DNA of 64,000 nucleotides. Origin: Biomphalaria glabrata (Eukaryota > Mollusca > Gastropoda > Planorbidae). Position 1 is the first letter of the stretch, and every line of letters starts with the position of its first letter. Position numbers and translations under genes: made by a program. The notes under the pieces were generated by a model. The model ran no database searches. It was not told the DNA's origin and saw nothing but the letters and a program-made list of their open reading frames with translations. Below, in pieces: positions 10,831-22,800 of the stretch. The stretch lies in assembly GCF_947242115.1 (NCBI RefSeq), contig NC_074713.1, forward strand, positions 11,600,001-11,664,000. Reading direction: 5' to 3'.

Positions 10831-13800
10831 ATGAAGGATATTCTAGTTCTCGTGTTAATCTTTTCAGCCCAAGGTCTGTGAATTCAGTTTCATATTTTAT
10901 GAATATTATATGTAGATTTGTTTCGTACACTTTTTGATATCTTGTAGAGCTCACATGATTCCACATTTGTATTCTCAGCTCCTAGAGTAGCGTCGCTGCT
11001 AGCCAGAAATGTCGTGACTGCTAAGATAAGGTTGGTAACCAAGCACTCAGGTCACGTGAGTAGTTCTAACAGAGTTCTCAGCCTGAGACGATGACCGATA
11101 GGATGAAATGGCCTATATATTGTAGATCTCGTATTTGAAAGAATTTCGTTAATTAGGAAAATGGTATTTTTGCTTTGCATATTTGTATTAGTGGATCGAG
11201 AGAAAAAAGCAGGGTACTTAGAAAACACATATTCAGCAGGTACTTAGGAGAAAAACGATTTGAGAAACACTGGGCTTATGTGTATGATTTATAATAAGAT
11301 TTGAACTACGCCCTCGTCTTCACAAGTACTGGATAACTAAAGAGCATTGATTGAATCCCTAGGCCCAGTTCTCCATAGTTGAAACTGGCTTTGAAATTTA
11401 TTTGAGAATGATACGATTTTAAAAAATAAAACGACTTTCAGGTTGTTCTTCTAGAAACTACGTAGACACACAATCAAAAGAATATAAATCGTTAACGAAA
11501 TGAAATCGTAAGCCATAATGCACTAGTGCTTGAGACGAGACCAAAATGTATCAAATAATTTTTACGAATAGGAAACCTTCGAAAAAGTCCACTAGGGACT
11601 TGGTATCCCCATTGACCATTAGGAAGGATGTCACGTGCTCTTTCGAAATGGACTTGCTGAGCCTCTCAGATATTCCAGAAGTTTTAGGGGGATCTTATCT
11701 AAGCCAGCGAGTGAGTGTGCAAGCTCAGGCGATACAGTGAAAAAAAGAGAGAGGTGTGTACATATCGGTAGAGTTGAGTTCGACTTGGAAATGTTTAGTA
11801 CAGCTTGGTCAGCACATTGAAGTGTAGAGAAGTACAGTGAAGTGCAGATATTACACAGTCTTCTACGGTGACAGGCTGCCGAACCTGGAGTCCTGGGTTC
11901 GAATCTCGGTGAAATCTGGGATTTGGAATTTACAGATCTTGAGGGCACCCCTAACCCAACTGTAATGGGCACCTGACTTTAGTTTTTTAAAGTAAAGGCT
12001 GTTGGTCGTTGTGCTGGCCACATGAACCGTGCTAGTTAAACGTTGGTCAAAGAAACAGATGACCTTAACACCTTCTGTCCTATACATCACAAAGTCTGAA
12101 AGGGGAACTTTAATTTTTACACTACTTGCATTCAGTGATGAATCACACCATAACTTATAGTAAATAAAATTTAAAAAATGTCAGAGAGATACGTTACAAT
12201 ATTATAAGTATCTTTCCCTCTATTTTTATACCTCAGTTTGCACAACACTATCGATTCGGGTACATGTGGGCTGAGACCGACGCTGCCAGACAATGGAACC
12301 CAAGAACTTAATACCAGAGTTGTGGGCGGTTTCGAATCTGTTAGGAACTCGTGGCCTTCTATAGTAAGTCGATATAATAGGGAACAAGGGCATGTAGTAA
12401 AGTGTAGTGCCAGACAATTTAAAAGATTAAAATTCTATCGTATTTATTTTGGAATTTTTTTTTGTTACCAATATTCTCATTCTGTCTCCCCTTCCTCCTT
12501 AATCCTTTGGACTCCCAGTGGAGCATATGGCCACAACATAAACTACGCCCTCAGACTCTGTTTTGGGCGATTCTCCTCAATTGGATCCGAGGCTATTCGA
12601 GTCTATCGAAGCTTCTTCGTTTACCAATCTCCTCCCTGTTTGCTTTGGTCTGTCAGCCTTTCTCTTCCCCCGTGGGTTCCAGTCCAGAGCATCCTTTGGA
12701 ATAGTTTCTGTTGCTCTTCATACTGTATGCCCAATCCAGCTTCTGGCACTATTGCTGGTGAGTTGTTTCTTGCAGGCAGTAGTTTGAGATTTTGACCAAT
12801 ATCTTGGTTTGTCGTTCATTATTGATGCTAACATAGGATCAAATAGCATGTGCAACTTTAATCTTCCACAAACCTTATCTCAGACCAGTTTTATACATTT
12901 AATTTTTTTTGTCCAAGGAGATATATGTCATTTAAAAAAAACGCCAATTGTTAACTTTTTCTAATACAAAGTGTAGTTTACGACACAGCCAATACCCAGA
13001 TTCACATTTCTGTGGAGCTGATCTGATCAAGAATTTGTATGGGGATTACTTCATGATTACTGCAGCTCATTGTGTACAGTAAGTAAGGTTCTTACTTTAA
13101 AGAAATTAACTGTTTTAAGCCTACGTATATGGTCACATCATCGCAAGTACATAATGATAAGATGTAGTATTTGCCCAAAAAAATTTTTTACTTTCATTTC
13201 ACTGTTCGATTACGTGCATCAGAATTAGATTCACAAACATGTGTACACAACTTCTGAACCCTAGGATAGGATAGAACGATTCACAAACGTGTGTACACAA
13301 CTTCTGAACCCTAGGATAGGATAGAACGATTCACAAACGTGTGTACACAACTTCTGAACCCTAGGATAGGATAGAACGATTCACAAACGTGTGTACACAA
13401 CTTCTGAACCCTAGGATAGGATAGAACGATTCACAAACGTGTGTACACAACTTCTGAACCCTAGGATAGGATAGAACGATTAACAAACGTTTGTACACAA
13501 CTTCTGAACTCTAGGATAGATTGACGAGTTTTTTACATAGAGGCGACTCCATAAATTGTATGTCCATCCGGAAGTATTGATGAGTGAAGAATTGTAAGAA
13601 ACTTAATTATAAATTTTGATGACAATTTTAAAAATGTAAAATTAAATTTTTATTTTTATATGCACATAGCACAAAGTATTTTTGATTATTTGGTAAGAAA
13701 AATCAATTTTTATGAGGGAAGTTTAGATGCCTACACCTCAAGTCCTCCACCATAAGGTTATACCTGCCCAGGAAGGATGGGGGTCGTGGATTGCAGAACA

Positions 13801-16800
13801 TCTTCAAATTGTGTAAGATGCAAGTTTTAAAAATACGATCAAAACTGCTCGCCTCCAGCAACAAATTAGTTTCCTTCCTACGGAAATACGACTCCGAAGC
13901 AACTCCTCTGAACCTACACAATGCTGATGTCAATGTCGGTTTGGACGACGTAGGGCATGAGATTCGCCAATGGCAAGAAAAAACACTCCACGGAAAATTT
14001 CCGGCTTCATTACATGGGGACAACATCGACAAGGCTGCTTCCTTAACATGGCTCAAAGCAGGTCATCTCTATCCTGAAACAGAAGGCTTTGTTACAGCAA
14101 TACAGGACAGAGTAATCAGGACAAAAAATTACGAGAAGCATATCCTGAAACTCAACGTTGTCGACAAATGCCGAAAATGTGGAAATGTGGGCGAGTCGTT
14201 TGAACACATTATGGCAGGATGTCCAGCCCTATCAGAATCAGCCTACCTAGGTCGCCATAATCAAGTTGCAAAGTGAATACACCAACACCTGGCTTTGACG
14301 TACAAATTGATCGGTAAGGACACTCCCCCTTATTATAAATACTCTCCGCAAGAGGTTCTCGAGTCTACTGAACATCTGCTGTACTGGGATAGGCCTATTC
14401 TGACCGACAAAACGGTAGATTTCAATCGCCCGGATCTGCTGTTCATAGATAAAAAAGAAAAAACCGCTACCATTATCGATATCGCCGTACCACTGTCTCA
14501 TAATTTAAGAAAAACTGAGACAGAAAAACAAAGAAAATATGGGAACCTAGGCTTGGAGATTAAGCGTCTATGGAAATTGTCCAAAATAACAATATACCCC
14601 ATTGTTATATCAACCGAGGGGATAATAACAACTGACCTCACAGACACCTTCAAGGCCCTTAACATTCCTAGGAACATCTTCGTTGCCTGTCAGAGGGCGG
14701 TACTGCTGCAGACCTACCACATCACCAGAAAATTCCTCAGTGGAAACTGTTAAAGGGACTACGATGAATTTTGTTTCTCTTTAGCGAAACTCGACCCTGG
14801 CAGCGCCAGAGAATGACTACTCGTTCATTTCTAACATAATAATAATAATCTTTATTGTCCGTACGGAAATTTGTCTTACAATTTGTGCATTACACCAAAA
14901 AAAAAAACATTATAACTATAAGAAACCAAAGTGTACATTCACACCAGACTCACTCATAATTTACATGTGACAAAGTTTATATCAGATTGTTCTTATTTAA
15001 TGATTTGATTGCCAGTTTTGATTGTTTGTTTTATTAAAATTTGTACTTAAATAAAAAATCATATTAAACCGGCTAAAGCCGATAGCAGACAACATCATAT
15101 CAGAAGAACAAGCAGGTTTTAGACAAGGTCGCAGCACAACAGAACAAATCCTAAACCTCAGAATACTCTGTGAGAAATATCTCCAACACCAAGAGAATCT
15201 TTTCCATGTCTTTATTGATTTCAAAAAAGCTTTCGATCGAGTATGGCACGGAGCACTCTGGGCGACAATGGAAAAGTACAACATTAATAAAAACATAATC
15301 AAAGTTATCCAGAACCTCTACAAGGAGACCACCAGTGCGGTGTACTTCAACAATAATATTGGGGACTGGTTCACAACCACAGTTGGAGTAAGACAAGGCT
15401 GCCTACTGTCACCAACACTCTTCAATATCTTCCTTGAAAGGATAATGGAAGATACCCTCGAGGGCTATGAAGGTACTGTTAGCATTGGAGGAAGAAGAAT
15501 TACTAACTTGCGCTTCGCAGATGACATTGACGGCCTAGCAGGGACAGAAGAACTAGCTGACTTGGTGATGCGCATTGACAAGACTTCCGCAGCATATGGC
15601 ATGCAAATAAATGCCGAAAAAACTCAAATTATGACCAATAGCCATCAGGGCTTTAAAAGAAGCATCAGTATTGGAGGTGAAAAGCTAACTAGTGTTAACA
15701 GCTTCAAATACCTCGGAGCTATTGTCTCAGATGAGGGAACAAAACCCGAATTATTGGCCCGAATAGCACAGTCCACAGCAGCCCTTTCAAAACTTAAAAT
15801 AATATGGAAAGATAAGGGCTTAGCCCTCGGCACTACAATCAGACTGATGCGCTCTCTGGTCATGGCCACATTTTTATATGCTTGCGAGTCGTGGACGTTG
15901 AATGCAGAGCTTGAGAGGAGGATCCTAGCAATGGAATTGAGATGCTACAGAAGGATCCTAGGCATCACATTCAAAGACCGCATCACAAACCAAGAAATCA
16001 AAGACAGGGTTACTGTAGCGATCGGAGCCCATGACGACCTGCTAACTATCGTGAAAAGACGAAAGCTTAAAACCTTTGGCCACATTACAAGATCTACAGG
16101 GCTCGCAAAGACTTTCATTCACGGAACAGTGCCAGGAAAAGGAGAAGAGGCAGACAGAAAAAGCGATGGGAGGACAACATTAAAGAATGGACAGGCCTAC
16201 CATTGAGAGAGGTTCTAAACAAGGCAAAAAAAAGGGAGGAATGGAGAAAGACGGTCGACAAATCTTGCCTGGTGCCCAAACGGTCCTACAGACTAAGGGA
16301 TAGGTAAAGGTAGGTAGGTAAAAGATAGGTACTTAAATCTGTTTGAAATTTTTAATAAATATTTTAATACAGAAAACTCAAAGTATTTCTTTTTTTTAAA
16401 GTCCGAATTGAATTTTGGTTGCAGTAAACATGAAAATGAGGAAAATAACGTATGCCTCGTGTCAGTCAAGATATAAATCAGAGCATTAAAATTGAAACAT
16501 TCCCTGCATTCAATTATTTCTCAATTAATGCTTGAACTTTTCATCTTAGAAATAACAATCAATCTAGCCAGTACTTGGCCTTCTGTGGCGTACACAATGT
16601 CTCGAGCAGAACTGAGCCTCACAGAATCAAAGTGGAGTTTTCTAATCTCCGTATACACCCGTAAGTATGACCAATAGTCCTCTTCTTCTTCTTCTTCGTT
16701 CTCATTAGTACATGTAGGATGGTTCAGATCAGTAATCCTATATCTAAGATAAACCGTGCAGTGGTTTCCAGATTAGGCAGTTCTCATTATAATTTTTCTT

Positions 16801-19800
16801 CTATAGGAGGATTTTGGGGCCAGAGTCTTGTTCAGCCTATAGATAAAGTGAGCAAATTTAAAGGACATGGTCAGCATTCTCTGGTGATGCTCACAAGGGC
16901 AGGTCTCGATAGGCCCGACTTTTAGCTTCCGGAACATATGTTGTCTCATTGTGTTGTGTCCGATTGAAAAATTATGGGATGGTCATGTCAAGATAGCTTA
17001 AATTATGCTATCTATATATATAAATCGTTTCATGGTTCAACGGTTTGAACACCCAGCGCAGTCAAGGGGTTTTGAGTTTAAAACCCCCTACCAGAGGGTT
17101 TTGCATTCGATACCCCTCTTCTATAAAAAAAAATTAAAAAATAAAGACAATACCCAAATTCCAAGAGAATAGCAAAGGAAGATTTTGATTTTAAAACCCC
17201 TCTGAAATTTACGATAGAACCCCCCTCTTCAATATAAGACTATCATACATTTGACATCCATTTTTTTTCTTAGACATGTCACGTGGAAGTGGTTCAGTTT
17301 CTTTGCATGTTTTCTGTACAAGTTATAAGTACCTCTATCGACATAAGGAAAGAATCTGACTAAAAATTGCAACTTTAACCGAACATTTTACAAAGCATAA
17401 TGTTAAGAATAGTAATAACGAATCATTAAATCATTCAGAATTCCTAGTCTACATCTTGATTTATGTTCCACTTTAAACAATTTTGCAGTTCTTTGTTGTT
17501 GATTTTTTTTTCAGATTTTTTAATCACACGACATTGGATTACGACGTGGCGATATTCAGCATATCGACTTCTGTACCAACAAATGAATTCATCTCTCCCG
17601 TGTGCTTGCCTTATGAAGACATGTTGGTCGGGGAAAAGGCCATTGTCGTTGGCTGGGGTAGTCTACGCCCAGGTAATTTAAAGTTAATTGATAAATAGGT
17701 CGCTGGGTGAGCTCTTCAATTACATGCCACCTGCTCACTAAATCCAGCTAAAGATTCTGTCTTCCTCAGAGACCCCACACGCTCGCGTCCTGCACCAGGT
17801 TACTGTCCCAATCATGCCTCGGGAAACCTGCCAGAGCATGTACGCTGCTGATGCGGTGATCACTGACAGGATGTTCTGTGCTGGCTTGAGATCTGGTGGA
17901 ATCGATGCTTGCGACGTAAGAAGATTTGTACTCATGTATCCCAGAATGCATCAATCTATGGCCTGCGTATAATTAAGAGCTACTCTGATACCTTTAAAGT
18001 TATTTTTTTTATGATAAATAAAAACCAATAAATTTATAGCACCAATAATCTTCACAATTTTACATAAGTATCTAGAGACCAAACCTATGACTACAAAATT
18101 CTCTATTTAATTGGTTCCTATAACTTAATGTAGAAAGCCGCATGTGTAGCCTCAGAAATGCAATCTCTCAGGTTCCTGGATGACAGAAACTGTCATCATT
18201 GTTATGATGGACAAATACTTCCTCCCTTTATAACTACAACCCTTTTATAACTACACCTTCCTAGCAGTAATTCTGCCTAAATCCTTACTGGTAATTCCCA
18301 CATATGTTTACTTATTCTAAGTATTTAAGAGAAATCAAATGACATAATGGAAAGTCATGCTATTATTATATTGTTGTAACTCTAAGGTAGGCACTCAACA
18401 AAAGGCAGGAGGTAACAATAAACTAGGTATTTATTTACAGTACAAATAGGCATGGACTTCAGCCATCAAGTCCCAGAATGTCCTATCGGAGTTACAACAA
18501 TATATTGACATTGCTAACTATACAGCCTAACATATAAGTAAGGTTCCCCTTTCAAACCTTGCGATCTATTTTGGAAGATGGTGTAAAAGTTCATCTGCAT
18601 CTATGACCGTTGGTTAGTGGCCAGCCCAAACGCCATTTCTCTCCCCAACTAATGTCAGGGTATCCACTGGAGCTGGTGGACTCCCAAAATTCAAAATCAA
18701 ACCCATCGGTACGACAGACAAGCACTATTCAGCCATCACCACGCCTGTTCGTTGTGCTGGCCACATAACACCTTGCTCGTTAACTGTTGGCCAAAAAACA
18801 CATGACCTTTACATCATCTGCCTATAGACCGCATGGTCTAAAATGGATGACCTTTACATCATCTGCCTATAGACCGCATGGTCTAAAATGGATTCTATCT
18901 AAGTAATCAACACGATCACGCTTCATACTATTTAATATATAACGCTGTTTATATGTCTTCTACTTTATACAGGGCGATAGCGGTGGTCCACTTTATAGTT
19001 ACAGATTGAACGAATGGAACCTAATAGGTGAGATCTTCTCATGTTTGGAAAGTAAAATGATGCGAAAAGAGAGATCAAAATAGATCAAATCTACACTATA
19101 TTTCTAACTGCCCCTGAATGACTGACTCATCACCCATTCTGAGCCTCACAGAAAAAAAAAGGCAAAAACAAAAAAAAAGGTGCGGGGGGGGGGGGAGGAT
19201 GTTTGGCCAAAAAAGAAATTACGTGAGACCTCGATGCTCAGGATGCTATAATGTAAAAGGCTAAGGGAGAAACAAAAAAGTCATGAAGCCATTCAAATAT
19301 TCCGATGATGAGCTGAAAGGCGGAAGTGGTTGTATGTCTGGGGGTGAGGGAGGCTGAAGGAGAAGTCATACCAGAATTCACAGGTCAAAAGTAAGTATTT
19401 TAGTGAATGCTTTTTAATTTTTCAATTAGAGGTCTCCTATACTAGAATTCGTGGGTTAATAGTGGGGTTGCTGTAATAAAGGCAGTTCTATTGAATGTGC
19501 TAACAAAATAATAATAAGGGGTGGGGTTTCCACCCGAAATATTATGTGATTGTTACGCTTTGCAGGATTCAATAAGAAAAAAGAGGCCGGACAAAAGTAT
19601 TACAGCGCCTATCAAATTTGTGGATAAGGACGTGAAAAGTAGAAAAATAATTTGAGAAGTCGAAATAAGAGGACGGAGAGTTGGACGGAGGCTGCGGTTG
19701 TCCAGTGGTTAAGCGTTTGGCTTCGGAACCCGTGCTTCTGGGTTCGGGATTTTCAGGGCGCCCCTAAGTACTTTCTATTCTAATGGGTGTCTGACTTTGG

Positions 19801-22800
19801 TTGGGGAAAGTAAAGGCGGTTGATGGTTATGCTGGCCACATGACACCCTGCTCGTTAACCGTTAGCCAAAGAAACAGATTATCTTAACATCATCCCCACT
19901 ATAGGCAACATGGTCTCATAGGGAAACATTACTTTACTTAGAGCTGGACGAGTAGTGGAGCAGTGACGTGGCTAGGGTGGGGGAGGTGGTTCCAATTTAT
20001 AAAATCCTCCCGGGTCTCCACTTGAGCCACCCTCAAATGAGTATCCAATTTTTTTTAAATTTAATTTTAAGCTATTATCTAATGCCATGATGTTGAATGT
20101 CGAAATGCAGGAGCCCCAAATCCCTAGCTACCCCACTGTGGGAAAGAGTGATACTTGAATTCATGAGCTGTTCCAGTTCAACGTAATAGATACTAAAACT
20201 CACGAGCCTATGTAATGCATAGGTCAGCGTTTACTCGTGGGCCTTTGTATAATGATTATTTAAAAAAAAAGATAGGGTTCCTTGGCAAAGTAAACAATTT
20301 ATAGCCTGGTAATAAATCAGGTAGTCCTAAAGAAATCTAAGTTGCTATTTAGGTATCTTATCTTATATAATACAGACGTTACTTCAAAAAGGAAGAAGAT
20401 TACGTCCTACGCGTTATGCATTTAGTCATGCATTTTAACCAATGACTTAAATTCTGCCAAGTCACTGGTTTTCCTGGCTATCTAAGGCAACCCATTCTAT
20501 GCTCTAATAGCACTAGGTAAGAAGGAGTATTTGTACAAATTTGTCCTAGCATATGGGACGAGGAATGTGCCTTTATCTTTGTGTCTTTCATAGTATTTTA
20601 TTAAATTTTGTTTTTGTATTTGAAGATTATGGTTCAGTGTTTTATTTATGATTGCTACTTTACTTTTGAGCCTTCTGTCCTGAAGGCTTTCTAAATTTAG
20701 TGATTTTACTAAAGGTGTTACTCTAGTCAAATGTGAATATTTTGTGTCTGTTCCAGTTTCTTAATGTTTTCTTGAGTTGAGGGGTCCCAAACGGAGGATG
20801 CATATTCTATTACTGGCATAACCAAGGTTAAATAACATTTTAGTTTTATGTTCATATTTGATTTATGGAAATTTCTTTTAATAAACTCTAATGCTTTGTT
20901 TGATTTTTTTATAGTTTCATCAATATCTGGATTCCATGACAGTTTTTCATTTATTATAACACCTAGGTATTTTGCGTTTTTCCTCTGTGTTACTGGTTTG
21001 CCATGAATAAGATAAGTGGAATTAATTTGTTTTAGTTTTTTTGTTACTTTTAACAATTGACATTTTTCTGGGTGGAAAGACATGCTCCAATGTGATTCCC
21101 ATTTTTGTAATTCATCTAATTCTCTTTGTAAAATATCTGTATCTTGTGTTGTTTTTATTGTTCTATATATTATGCAATCGTCTGCAAATAATCTGACTTT
21201 TGTTCACAAAGTAATACAATTTGGTAAATCATTTATGTAAATTAAAAATAGTAGTGGACCTAAGACTGTTCCTTGATGTACTCCTGAGTTTACTGTTATC
21301 GGTGTTGATTTAGAGCCATTTATTACTACAGTTTGTTCTCTCCCTATCAGAAAATCTTTAATCCACTGATGCAATGGACCATTAATGCCGAAATATTTTA
21401 ATTTTTTAAGCAAACTATGGTGGTGAACTTTGTCAAAAGTCTTGGAAAAATTTAGTAAGATAGCATCTATTTATTCACTATTGTCTAAACCTTTTGAAAA
21501 ATCATCAATTAGTCCTATTAGTTGTGTTTCACAAGATCTATATTTTCTAGAGCAGAACTGGTATGGGGTGAGGACATTATGTTTGTCTAAGTGGTTTATG
21601 ATGTTGCTACATATTATGTGTTCTAGGATTTTACATGTGATGCTGGTAAGTGATACTGGTCTATAGTTTCCTGTGTCAAATTTTCTCCTTTTTTAAATAG
21701 GGGGGGGGGGGTGACATTAGCTTCTTTCCAGTCCTTTGGTACTCTGCTCTGGTTAAGCGATGCCTGAAAGAGTATTTTGAACACTGGGGCTAGCTCATTG
21801 CTTAGTTCTTTGAGTAATCTAGCTGGAATACCATCAGGTTCAGAAGCTTTATTTGGTTTGGTGTTGGCTAATAGTTTTTGGATTCCATTTTCTTGTACTA
21901 CTATATCTTCTATGTTGTCTATTTAGTTTAATTTAAGTAATATGTCTTTGTCTCCTGGGGCTGAGAATGCTGATGCAAAGTATTTGTTTAGGATGTTAGC
22001 TTTAGTTTCATTATCATTATGTATTATGTTATGTTCATCTTTTAATGGTGCTATGCCTGTTGTTTCCATTTTCTTAGACTTAATGTATGACCTTAGGTTT
22101 TTGTTGTTATCTTTGGATATTACATTGTTTATGTATTCACTCTGCAGCTATCTGCTTACTTTTTGGGTTAGGTGTTTAATTTTTATATACTTTTTGTAAA
22201 CTCTTTCTGCCTTAGTTTCTTTAAATGTTCCATATAGGTTTTCTTTCTGTTTTCAAAGTATCTTTAGTCTATTATTAAACCAGCATTTATTTATTTTGTT
22301 CGATGTGTATTTAGTTGGTATATGATTTTCTATAATGCTTTTAAGATGGTTTTTAATAAAATTCCAGAGGTCATCGACTGGTTGGTTAATGTCTTTTTCT
22401 AATAAGAATGTTTGTTTGTTGGTAGATCATTTGAGTTAAACTGGTATGCACGTTTATTATGTTTGCTATTGTTATGTGTAATGCACAAATCGAAAGACCA
22501 ATTTCCTCAAACATAATATATATATATTGTTACGATCTTCTAAACCAGACCTTCTGTAAACGCTGCTAAAAAACACAGCACATCTAACAAAATAATTTGA
22601 CAACAAGAGTTTTAAGTAACAATGTGGCGGTCTAATCACAATTACATCAACAGTCAATACAACACAATGGACCTCATTCACTAATCGTAAACAAACAACA
22701 TTTAGCCACGTGGTTCTCTATCTCTTACAAGTTACGTAATCCAAAATGTCAAGTGATCTGTTTTTTCATTGTTGATCCATATTATTACGTGGCTAAATGT

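Noticed and set aside
12462-12795. Extra coding frames in intron 3 of gene 2
   Set aside because: They are shadows of an antisense LINE C-terminus.
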